The notes beneath the pieces are model-generated. The model ran no database searches and was not told the DNA's origin. It worked only from the letters and a program-made list of their open reading frames with translations. A stretch of 64,000 nt of DNA from Carboxylicivirga litoralis (GTDB lineage: Bacteria > Bacteroidota > Bacteroidia > Bacteroidales > Marinilabiliaceae). The stretch is from positions 186,001 through 250,000 of the forward strand of contig NZ_JAFMVC010000003.1 of NCBI RefSeq assembly GCF_025499605.1. The letters are read 5' to 3'. This document shows positions 1 to 11,300 of the stretch, piece after piece. Position 1 is the stretch's first letter. Every line of letters starts with the position of its first letter. The position numbers and the translations under genes are program-made.

Positions 1-426
1 AATATGACTCTGGATTTTTGCAGAGATTGGGCGAAGCAAATTAATAACAAAGATTTGGTAGAGCGGACATCCATGTTTTTATGGACGCGAGTTCATAATA
101 TTGAGAACATTATTTTAGAATGGTTGGCCGGAGAGAATAAGCATTTGTTAGCTACAGCTTTCTATACGGTGGGGCGCTTATTGCAGACACGAGCCGATGT
201 TAAAAGTATTAATGTGTCTGAATTAGTAAATGCTTTGAGAAGTAGTGAAGACTTATTTATTATGAAGGCGTTATCGTTTGCTTTGCGTATGAAATTACGT
301 CATTGTCCTCAAGAGAAGGAAGAAATAAAAGCGTTTGCTCAATCCTTAAATAGTTCAGGTGAAATGAACAAGCAAATGTTGGCTGAGGAGCTGTTTAATG
401 AGCTTGATTTTATGGCTAATAGTTAG
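1..426 (+). CDS. C-terminal part of an unrecognised helical (HEAT-like) protein
   Basis: The reading frame is open to the left edge of the window, and the first ATG (position 4) is probably internal, so this is read as the last 140 or so residues of a longer protein. The sequence is almost entirely amphipathic helix with no signal peptide or membrane segment. Its spaced helical pairs (for example around FLWTRVHNIENIILEWL and HLLATAFYTVGRLLQ) resemble HEAT or ARM-type solenoids. DNA alkylation repair (AlkD-like) proteins share that fold, but I see no diagnostic residues and do not assign that function. It ends 144 bases before the next gene, which has its own promoter element. Confidence 0.5.
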   Translation, partial: NMTLDFCRDWAKQINNKDLVERTSMFLWTRVHNIENIILEWLAGENKHLLATAFYTVGRLLQTRADVKSINVSELVNALRSSEDLFIMKALSFALRMKLRHCPQEKEEIKAFAQSLNSSGEMNKQMLAEELFNELDFMANS

Positions 427-493
427 CATTTGGGTTTCGTTTGAAGGGGTGTTATTTGGTGAAAAATCATGTTTTTATTCATGGTATAATATA

Positions 494-501
494 TATATTT
501 G
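494..501 (+). promoter_or_regulatory. Bacteroidota -7 element (TATATTTG)
   Basis: Exact match to TAnnTTTG, the -7 hexamer region used by the Bacteroidota housekeeping sigma factor, 69 bases before the ATG of the aminotransferase-fold gene. No clear TTG -33 box lies 19-21 bases upstream, so this is a half-supported promoter. Confidence 0.45.
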
Positions 502-570
502 TGAAGTTACGAGTGTTTCGTGTTCTTTAACGTTCTGTTGGAGAGAATAGTAATTTAAATAGAGGTTTTC

Positions 571-2040
571 ATGAGTACATTGGAGAAGCATTTTGAGAAG
601 TATAGAAAAAATACCATTGGGTGGGATGCGACCATCCAAACACCGTATGGTGAAAAACCTTTGATTTATGCTGATTGGATTGCCAGTGGTCGATTATACG
701 AACCTATTGAAGAGCTGATGAAGGATAAGATTGGTCCGATGGTGGCCAATACGCATTCCGAGTCGAGTGACACGGGTATGATTATGACCAATATTTATAA
801 GCACTCGCACCAGATTATCAAACGCCATGTTAATGCGGGGATAGATGATTTAATTATCACGGCCGGCTTTGGAATGACCAATGTGATTAATAAACTACAA
901 CGTATCTTGGGTATGCGTGTGCCTGAGCAAGCTCAGCGTTTTTGTTCTATTCCGGTTGATCAACGCCCTGTTGTGTTTCTCACGCATCTGGAGCACCACT
1001 CTAATCATACCTCATGGTTAGAAACCAATGCCGACGTGGTGGTCATTGAGCCCGATGATCAGTTGTTGGTTAATCCTGATGCTTTGAGGCGGGAAGTAGA
1101 AAAATATAAAAACAGAACGCTTAAAATTGGTTCGTTTAGTGCTTGCTCCAATGTTACGGGGGTTCGAACGCCATACCACCAGCTGGCACGTATTATGCAC
1201 GAAAATGGAGGGTTTTGTTTTGTTGATTTTGCAGCTTCTGCTCCATACGATACAATTAATATGCATCCGGGCGATCCTTTGGAAAGCCTTGATGCCATCT
1301 TTTTCTCGCCACACAAATTCTTAGGTGGACCGGGAAGCTCAGGTGTTATGGTGTTTAACCGGGCTTTGTACCACAATTCGTCACCTGATAATTCAGGAGG
1401 TGGTACGGTTGACTGGACCAACCGCTGGGGTAAATACCGCTATATTGATGATATTGAAGCACGCGAAGATGGTGGTACACCAGGGTTTTTGCAGTCAATA
1501 AAAGCTGCCATGGTGATTAAGCTAAAAGAAGAAATGGGTATAGATAATATCCATGCTCGCGAGAATGAGATTATTGCAAAAATATTCAAAGAATTCCGAC
1601 AAATACCGGGTATGAATATTTTGGCCGATAATGTAGAGCAGCGACTGGGAGCTATCTCTTTTTATATCGATAATTTGCATTTCAACCTGGCCGTTCGTTT
1701 GTTGAATGACCATTATGGTATTCAGGTACGTGGTGGTTGCTCTTGTGCTGGTACCTATGGACATTATTTGTTACACGTAGATTATTACACATCCAATAAG
1801 ATTACCAGTAAGATTAATAAAGGTGATTTATCCGAAAAACCCGGTTGGATTCGTATGTCTATCCACCCAACTATGACAGGTGAGGAGGTGGACTACTTAA
1901 TCAAATCGGTAAGAGAAGTGGCCGAAAAATGGCGTGTTATGGAGGGCGACTACAATTATGTACCTGCACACAATGAATATTTTCATAAAGCGGTGCCACA
2001 TAAAAAGCCTGAAGACTACGACACTTGGTTCTCGTTTTAG
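571..2040 (+). CDS. PLP-dependent class V aminotransferase-fold enzyme (cysteine desulfurase-like)
   Basis: A 489-residue cytosolic enzyme of fold-type I, class V. The pyridoxal-phosphate lysine is most likely Lys249 in SPHKFLGGPGSSG. Further upstream are the HLEHHSN and DFAASAPYD stretches expected around the cofactor pocket. Near the C-terminus RGGCSCAG (Cys390 and Cys392) sits where NifS/SufS enzymes carry their persulfide cysteine, so sulfur or selenium transfer from cysteine is possible, but the substrate cannot be told from sequence. It is longer than SufS (about 405 residues), and the extra length is in the last 100 residues. No suf genes are adjacent. It is followed by a strong terminator, so it is probably monocistronic. 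Confidence 0.85.
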   Translation: MSTLEKHFEKYRKNTIGWDATIQTPYGEKPLIYADWIASGRLYEPIEELMKDKIGPMVANTHSESSDTGMIMTNIYKHSHQIIKRHVNAGIDDLIITAGFGMTNVINKLQRILGMRVPEQAQRFCSIPVDQRPVVFLTHLEHHSNHTSWLETNADVVVIEPDDQLLVNPDALRREVEKYKNRTLKIGSFSACSNVTGVRTPYHQLARIMHENGGFCFVDFAASAPYDTINMHPGDPLESLDAIFFSPHKFLGGPGSSGVMVFNRALYHNSSPDNSGGGTVDWTNRWGKYRYIDDIEAREDGGTPGFLQSIKAAMVIKLKEEMGIDNIHARENEIIAKIFKEFRQIPGMNILADNVEQRLGAISFYIDNLHFNLAVRLLNDHYGIQVRGGCSCAGTYGHYLLHVDYYTSNKITSKINKGDLSEKPGWIRMSIHPTMTGEEVDYLIKSVREVAEKWRVMEGDYNYVPAHNEYFHKAVPHKKPEDYDTWFSF

Positions 2041-2065
2041 AAAGAGGTTTTAAAAAGTATTAGAA

Positions 2066-2094
2066 GAGCGAATCGTTATGGTTCGCTCTTTTTT
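2066..2094 (+). terminator. Intrinsic terminator after the aminotransferase-fold gene
   Basis: Stem GAGCGAA (2066-2072) pairs with TTCGCTC (2082-2088), followed by a run of T. Confidence 0.85.
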
Positions 2095-2340
2095 GTTTTG
2101 TACTAATTACTGTTGACCTTTTTGTTAAAAAGGGTGAACTTTATTTTGACTAAATAATAATCTCGCTTGATAATCTTATTCAGATAACGTTTCTGTTATG
2201 GGCTGTATCACAGCTGAAATCAAATAAATGATATGCCTCATCAAAAGAGTGCTTAATTAAATGATATTTTATGTATATTGACAGCTAGTACTTACCAACA
2301 GTTATTAAAACTGAGGGTGAACCTTAAACAAACCTAAACA
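2095..2340. other. Intergenic region before the giant surface-protein gene
   Basis: No gene is visible. There is a short AT-rich hairpin, CCTTTTT (2117-2123) with AAAAAGG (2127-2133), and the octamer GGGTGAAC occurs at about 2132 and again at about 2315. No exact TAnnTTTG element precedes the next gene; the nearest AT-rich candidate is around 2270-2280. Confidence 0.35.
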
Positions 2341-5300
2341 ATGAATTTGACAAGAATAATACCTTTATTATTGTTCCTGCTCTTATCAGGGGCTTCGTAT
2401 GCGCAGTCTGCAGATTTTACCACCGATTTATTAAACAATGAAAGTTGTGGTTCGAAAACAGTCACTTTTTCAATTACTAATCCCGTAAATGGTTCAAGCT
2501 ATGAGTGGAACTTTGGAAACGGAGAACCGGTAGTTACCGGCACTATTAGTGATACCAACGATGGAACAGCCTCAACTACGTATATTGATGCCGGCATCTA
2601 CAGTGCACAATTAACCATTAATGGTGATGATTCAAAGGTGGCTGCAATTACCATCCATGCTTTACCAGAGCCTAATTTTGAAGTGATAGATGGAACGGGT
2701 TGTTTTGAGCGATCCAAGGATGTTAGCTTTCATTATACTGGTGTTGTGCCCGAGTATGGCGCGAGTATTTCCACCTGGGAATGGAATTTTGGCGATGGTA
2801 AAGAAGACGTCACCCTAACAGGTTCCGGAAGCACCACCTATACGTATACCGATTATGGAACCTATAATGTTTTGGTAGATGTAACGGATGATAACGGCTG
2901 TACCGCCTCTTATTTTGAGCCAAGTGCAGTGGTTCTGTACTCTACTCCGGAGGCTGATTTTGATATTGACTACGATGCCACCTGTAATTTCCCTTTAGAT
3001 ATAGAACTAACAGATCAATCAACAGATGGACAAAACAGCATTGACCGATATAACTGGTCGATAGATAAACAAGGTGGGAGTAATATTGATATGAGTTCGG
3101 AGCAAAGCCCAACTTTCACTATTGCTTCAGGGGGTACCTACGAAATTACACTAACTGTAACTACGGCCCCTGGCGGTTGTTTGGATCAAATGACACAAGT
3201 GATTTCGTTTGAGGATAATACGGTTGACTTTCTGCCCAACACACCTCAGGAAGTATGCCAGGGCGAAGAGATAACTTTTACAGATGCTTCTGTAGATGGT
3301 AATGGCGGTGAAGTAGTTAGTTATTTATGGGATTTTGGAGATGGTACTACCAGTGATAAGCAAAACCCTAAACACGCTTATAACGATCATAGTGGCAGTC
3401 CTTATACCGTTACCTTATTTGTGACTTTTAGTAATGGTTGTCAGTCGAGTAAAGTCATGAGTGATTTTATAACGGTGAATGAAGGTTCGGCACCTGAAAT
3501 TACTGTTGACATCAATCAAAGCTGTCAGGATTACACAGCCACTTTTACCGCCACAGAAGGGTCTGTGCTTTATGAGTGGGATTTGGATTACGATGGTGAG
3601 ACGCCCAACTATACGGTTTCAGGTACTGAGAATATTGTTAGTCACACTTATACAGGGGCACGCGACTCCATTGTTGTTTATCTTCAGGCAACAACAGAGG
3701 CGGGATGTGTTTTGCATTCTACTTATGAGTACATCGATATTATTTATCCGCATGCCGAGTTTACAGTTTCAACCGGCGTGGAAGGCTGTTTTGCTGCTAC
3801 AGCTCAGTTTGATGCCAGCGCTTCTTCTAACTATTTGCCCGATGGGTCGAATGACATCATTAATTATAGTTGGGATTTTGAAAACGATGGAGTGATCGAT
3901 TTTGAATCTACAGAACCGTTAGCCTCGCATGAATACAGTGATGAAGGTCGGTACAGTGTAAAACTTACCATTGAAACAGCAACAGGATGTATCAAAGATA
4001 CCATTATTTCAGCTGCTGTTCAGCGGGGCTATCCACCAACAGCCTCTTTCACGATTGATCAGAGTGATGTATGTCGCCGTTCGCCTGTGCAATTTGTTAA
4101 TACATCAATTCCAAGTGAAACAGGCACGGCTCCTATTGATAGCTTAATCTGGGATTTTGGAGATGGTACTGGCTTATCGGGCAACCCGATTCTTAATCCA
4201 ATGTTAAATAATCCCTCACACGAATATCTGGATGATACAGAAGATACAGGAACACCTTATACGGTAACACTACGTGTATATAGTAATGGGTGCGAATCTA
4301 ATATTTTTGAGGAACAACTAGAAATTGGTTATCCGGTGGCGCGCTTTGAGTTGCCAGAGGAATCTGATTGTGGTTTGGCTGATGAAGTGACTTTTACTGC
4401 CAATGATGCGTCCAACCCGGGGCGCTTGAGTGAAGGTGTTGACGAATATCGCTGGGAGTTTGGTGATGGCAGGTACTATCCCGGTCCTAGTAGTTCAGAA
4501 TGGGCAACAGGCAGCGATCCAACACGAACACATCGATACCTTGACCTGGGTGTTTTTACAGCAACTTTATATGTGCGTAATAATACAACTGGTTGCATCG
4601 ATGTGATGTCACAAACATTGCAAGTAGCAAGAGGTAAAGTTGATTTTGAAGCCGATAAGACATTGATTTGTCATAGCGCTCTTGTTGATAGGGTAACATT
4701 TACAAACACATCTCTTTCAACAGCACCAGATTTAGTTTACACCTGGGATTTTGGAGAAGGGGCTGAGCCGGCTACTTACGAAGGGCCTAATCCGCCTGCG
4801 GTATTGTATTCAACGGTGGGCTTAAAAACTGTTACTCTTTCTATGGATGAAGGTTTTGGCTGTTTTAAGCAGGTTGTCAAAGAAGATTATATTGATGTGC
4901 GCGGACCAGTTGCTGATTTTACCTGGTTAACAACCAATGTCAATGATACCATTCAGTGTTTAGAGCCGACACAAACCGTTACTTTTACAAGTACAACTAA
5001 TTTGCATCCTAACCCCAATGAAAATGTAGGGTTTGAGTGGACCTTTGGTTTTGGAGCAGATCCATTGGAAGCTACACGAACCAGTGAAACGCCCGTTGAG
5101 GTTAATTACACAACTGCTGGCGATAAAACGGTGACGTTAAAAGTAACCGATAGTCAGGGGTGTTCCAATACATTGAGCCAGCCTGCACTAATATCAGTAC
5201 CCAATCCAAAAGCCGACTTTAAGGTGGATGCACAGGAAAATTTCTGTATTGATGAGGGCATCAATTTTACGGATCAATCAAAAGATAATGACCCATTTAC

Positions 5301-8300
5301 CATAGAAGACTGGCAATGGAGTTTTGGAGCCGATGCTACACCTGCCACTTTTAGTGGAGCAAATCCACCGGCTGTGAGCTATTCAACCACGGGAACGAAA
5401 ACCATTACACTAAGCGTCACCAATAATACAGGTTGTACAAGTGTTCATACTACCGATATTTCCATTTATGAAGCCAATGCCTCGTTTACTGTTCCTTCAG
5501 AAGTGGGTTGTGCGCCTGTTGATGTTACTTTTACCGATACCTCGGTTGATGTAGTCGCTTGGTTTTGGGAATTTAATGATGGTTATGGCTCTACTTCTAA
5601 CCGTCAGGATCCATCGCAGCTTTATTTATATCCCGGTGTGTATGATATTACCTTAACCACTACCAGCAAGGGAGGTTGTAAAGCAACTGTGACACAACCA
5701 GCCGCCTTAACCGTTGATGGTTCTTATTATGATGATTTTACAGCTACCACCGAACCTAACCACTGTTTGGATAGTCCGGATGATCCGATTACTACCTTTG
5801 TAGTGACAGGGCTGGTAGATACGAAATATCTGCAGCTCGATTTTGGAGATGGAAGTCCTTCCTATAAACATACTTTTGGCGGAGAATCTGAAACAACACA
5901 TATCATTGAACATCAATATGATTTAGTTGGTTCTTTTCAACCTAAGCTGACCTTAGAAGATCACCGTGGTCCTGAAGCCTGTGGGCCATTCGTGTATATA
6001 CCGGATATTGAACCAATTGTAATAAGCGACAAGCCGGTGCCGGCTTTTGAAGCTCAATTGGATAATAACATTGGCTGCCAGGATAGAAATATAAATTTTA
6101 AGGATAAGACCGAAGAAACAGGTGGTATTATTGATAGTCGCTTCGATATTGTAGGTTGGCTATGGGAGTTTGGCGATGCTGCCAATTCCACATCTACAGC
6201 TCAAAATCCATCCTTTACATATAATGCTCCGGGTAGTTATACGGTAACCATGACTGTTACTACCGAGATAGGTTGTCAGGCTTCAGTGAGTCAGGAGATT
6301 GTTGTAACTGACCCAATTTCTGATACAACCGAAGGAGGAGTGATAACCACTTGCGATGCTGAACCTCCGTTGCTTGATGCAGCAACCCCTACTGGCGGTT
6401 GGGAAACGGAGTATATTTATAAATGGCAGGAAAGTACAGATAAAAGCAGCTGGAGCAATGCGCCAGGTGATTATCAGCAGGAAGATTACCAGGTGGAAGC
6501 CAAGGCCAACACCACCCAACAAACTTATTATTACCGCCGCCAGATTCATTCGGGTCATTGTAGTGTGACATCGCCGTTGTTTGAAGTCACTATCGATCCT
6601 GTTACTGATGCCGGCACATTAGATGGTAATTATACCGAGTGCTATGCTGATAACAATCGTCAATTAACCTTGAATAACTATATCGGCGATATTATAGAAT
6701 GGCAATCATCACTAACAACTGATTTTACAACTTACACATCCATTGCTAATACCACAGATGAATACACGCCTGTGAATATAGTTGAAACAACTTATTACCG
6801 GGTGTTGGTACAGAGTGGCGTCTGTGATCCGGAATACTCAAATGTAGTTGAGTTGATTATATTGCCTGAGATTACGGGCAATAAGATTGGTGAAGATCAG
6901 GCTATTTGTTCAGATGAATTACCGGCCTTGTTAACGGCTTCAGCGCCTGCTGGTGGTGAAGGTAATTTTACTTACCAATGGCAGAGCAGCCTGGATAATA
7001 CTACATTTAATGATATCAGTGGAGCAACTGATGCTACCTATCAGCCTCCATTGTTGAATCAAACAACGTATTATCGAAGAGCCGTTACCTCTAATAGTAA
7101 TTGTGAAGTCATCAGCGAAAGCCTGGAGGTGTTTGTGACAAAAGCACCGGATTTAACTTTACCAATTGATGTTGATTATACTTGTGAGGATCAGGATGCA
7201 CTGATTATCATCAGGGATTCGGAAGTTGAAATGACCTACTATGTGTTGGATGTCGAGAACGGTAATGCAGTTGTGGCAACGGCCAATGGAACCGGTAACG
7301 ACTTGTCTATTACCATCCCTAACAGCGTGCTGCCTGCCGGTGGCAACGATTTCTTATTTCAGGTGGGGGTTGACAATGCCGGTTTTTGCTACCGCGTATG
7401 GCCCGAAACACCTGTCGCCATTCGTATCGATAAAATGCCAGCGACCTCACTGACCGTCACCGACGCAGGTAATGTTTGTTTTGGTACGGACGGGCTGATT
7501 ACCATTACAGGCAGTGAGTTGGATTATATATATACGATTGTTGATATAAACAGCAATGACGAAGTGGCAAGTGCTGTTGGTACTGGTAGCGATTTGGACA
7601 TTGTTTGTCCTTCGGCCAATCTGCCTGATGCCGGTTTGTTTGAATACCGGGTTGATGTGCAAAATGGAGCGTGCTCGCACACCATGGATCAGGATGGTTC
7701 ATTTGAGGTGATAGGCGTACCGGATATCACATTCACCTTGTCCGATCCTAAAATATGTGCCGAAGCTCCGGAGCCTAATACCGTCATTACGTTATCAGGT
7801 AGTGAATTAAATGTAAGTTATCAATTACGCTTGGATAGTGATAAAACCATTATTGGTTCACCGGTAGTAGGAACAGGAAGTGCTATTAACTTTACCATTA
7901 CCACACCAATTACTACAAGAACCTATGATGTACTGGCACAGCCACTTGTGGCCAATGGCGATGGCAATGCGTGTGCACCTGTCGAAATAACAGATCGATC
8001 AGTTGTTAGCATTGTGCCTGTTCCAACCACTACTAATCCGGTGAGTGACCCTATTGTTTGTGCCGGTGATGATGCAACTATTGTGGTAAGCAATGCCGAG
8101 CTGGATGTCACTTACACACTTCGACAAGGGGGTGTGGATGTGCAAACGGGAACAGGAACAGGTGGTGATTTATCATTTGTTTTGTCACCAACTCCAAACA
8201 CTAACACTACTTATCAGGTATTTGCCAATACTTCGTTGAATGAAATTTGTGCCGTTGTACAATTAACCGATGAAGCAGTGGTAACCATCATACAGGTACC

Positions 8301-11300
8301 GGCCACTGATGCTATTGTTAGTGATCCTGATGTTTGTCAGAGTGGAAGTGACTTTACTATAACAATTAACCCAACTGAGATTGGTGTATCTTATGAATTG
8401 CGCGAGCAGGGAGGTAGTTATACTGAAACACTCTCAGGTACAGGGGCAGAGCTTAATTTTATTGTGCCTGAACCATCGGCTAATGCCATTTACGAGGTAT
8501 ATGCCACACCTGAATTGTTAAATTCAGAAGGAGTTGCCTGTAATACTGTTAAATTGACCGATGAAGCCATTGTTACTTTTGCACCAGCACCTGATACATC
8601 TATTCCGGTGAATGGTGATATTATTTGTGAAGGTAATAGAGGGATTATCTCTATTGATGATTCTGAGCTTAACGTCAACTACCAGTTGAAAGATGATGTG
8701 GGTGTCAATATTGGCAGCGCGATTGCCGGTACGGGCGGAACGATTCAATTCCTGCCTCAATTGCCACGTATCACTACCACCTATGAAGTTACCGCGAGCA
8801 GCACCATTTTAAACTGTCCTGAGGTATTGGTTGCCAGTCCTATTATACAGGTGATACCTTCACCAAATCTAAATCTTGGTGTTGCAGCAATTCCAACAAT
8901 TGTTTGTAGTGGTGAGGCTTCAACTATCACTGTTTCAGGAACTGAAAATAATGTGTTGTATCAGTTGCGTATTGACGATGTTTTAACGGGGCAGGAGTTT
9001 ACCGGCAATGGAGCCGACCAGTCCTTTATCGTTACACCGCTTGACGCAACAACATATAATATTATAGCAACGCCCGTAAATGCGGATGCTTCAGGGACCA
9101 ATTGTAATGCGAACCAATTAGCAGCTGAAGTAACGGTTGCAGTAGAAGGGCCTATAACCATTACGCAGCAACCACTCGATGCGCATGTGTGTAATACGCA
9201 AACGGCCTTCTTTGAAGTAATTGCTAATGCGGGTGCTGGCGGTACATTAACTTACCAGTGGCAAATGAATGGCGTTGATTTAGTGGATGATCCGGGTCTT
9301 ATTTCCGGGGCAACCAGCGAAACGCTGACATTAATAGATTTAACGGCTTTTGCAGCCGCTAATCCCGCTTTTGGTTATGGAAGAGGAGTCGATGGAGCTG
9401 CCTTTACAGTCATCATCTCAACTGGGGAATGTGCCAGTGTGACCTCCGATGCTGCGCATTTGCATAGTTCAACGCCTCCTTCAGGAGATGATTTTGCGAT
9501 ATCAGTCGATAATTTGTGTGCCGGTAACGATGCGGTTGTGAATTATACCAGCATGCTATCTGTGAATACAGATGTTGGTTATACTGATTATAAATTTACC
9601 TATAATCTATTTGGCGATAATGCAGCAACCGGATTAACGGCTATTGCCCGCTTAAGTTCGGCAGATGGAACAGGCACCTTTACCATACCGGCAGCTCAGA
9701 TACCCAATGGTGGTTCGACTGGGATAACCGTTGTGCAGATTGATTATGCTTATGGTAATAACTGTTCAACATCCGGACTGGCAGCCTCAGATGTATTTGA
9801 TGTAGAGGAAGTGCCAGATGCCAGTGATTTAACAGTATCGGTTGATAATATCTGTGAAGGAAATGATGCTTCTGTGTTGGTGGAAAGCACTACTCTTTCA
9901 ACCAATATTTATGATGTGACTTATGACTTATCAGGAGCCAATGCCGCCACCGGACTAATTGGAGAATTAGTGTTTGAGAGTCAGCAAGGAACGATTGAGA
10001 TACCTGCCGGTAATTTAACAACAGTTGGAGTGACATCTGTTAACGTCACTTCCATTGAACGTGTGGATGGTGAAATGTGCGGAACAGTGATTGAGAAGCC
10101 TGCTGTTGACTTTACTGTGGAACCAGCGCCTGAAGTAACAGGGTTATCAGCCACAATCGATAATATTTGTGAAGGTCATTCTGCAGTGGTTGTCCTCACA
10201 AGTAATATGGATGACGGTGACTATGAAGTGGTATATAACCTGACCGGAGTCAATAATTCGAATGTAAATGTTGCTGCTTTATCTATTACAAGTGGTGATG
10301 GCTCGGGCCAATTTGAGATTCCGGCAGACCATTTGGTAGCTGTTGGCATGGAGAATCTGGAGATAACAGGGCTTGCAAGTGCAATTGGTCAGTTGTGCAG
10401 CCAAGCAGGACTTTCGGTTGAAGCATCGTTTGAAATTGAGCCGGTGCCAGTTGTTGGTGAGCTTAAGGTGTTTGTTGAAGATGAGTGTGAAACAAATGAT
10501 GTAGTGGTTTACCTGACAAGTAATCTGCCAGATGGTGATTATCGTTTCTATTATCAGGTTAATGGATCTAATAATATCTATGACCAGGTGCAGGAGATTA
10601 GTTTCACAACAGGTGACGGTAATGCCCTGTTTACGATTCCGGCCAGTGTGTTGGTCAATCCGGGTATGAATACCATTACTATGCTGCGGGTTGAGGATAT
10701 AAATTCATCCCAAAACTGTACGGCAATATCATTAGCCCAAACCAGCTTCTACATTGAGGCTTTACCGTTAACCAATGGTATGGCAATAGAAGCATCCAAC
10801 ACCTGTGTGGGGCAATCCTCAACGGTGACTATCACTAGTAATTTATTACCGGGTGTTTATCAAATCAAATATGATTTTAGCGGAGCTCGTAGTTTACGAG
10901 ATCTGGCTTCATTAGTGCGGATAGACGAAGAAGGACAAGGTAGTTTTAATATTCCGGGTTATGATTTAAATGTGGCAGGCAACTATTCGGTCATTATATC
11001 TGAAGTGAAATCCACCACTGAATTGGCTTGTGGTGTTTCTGGCTTGACGATTACCGATGATTTTGAAGTGGAAGGTTTACCTAATATTACTGATTTTACC
11101 GTTGAAGTTGACAATGCCTGTTTATATGATCAGGCCGATGTCAATATTTCCAGTTCCTTAATAGATGGTGAGTATGAATTGACCTACGAGCTGTTGGGTA
11201 GTAATATGAAGCTGCCCGAAACAGAAATTGTGACAGTTACAGGTGGTGCAGCGAACTTTGTATTAGATGCTGCTGATTTGGGTAATGTGGGTGCTATTGT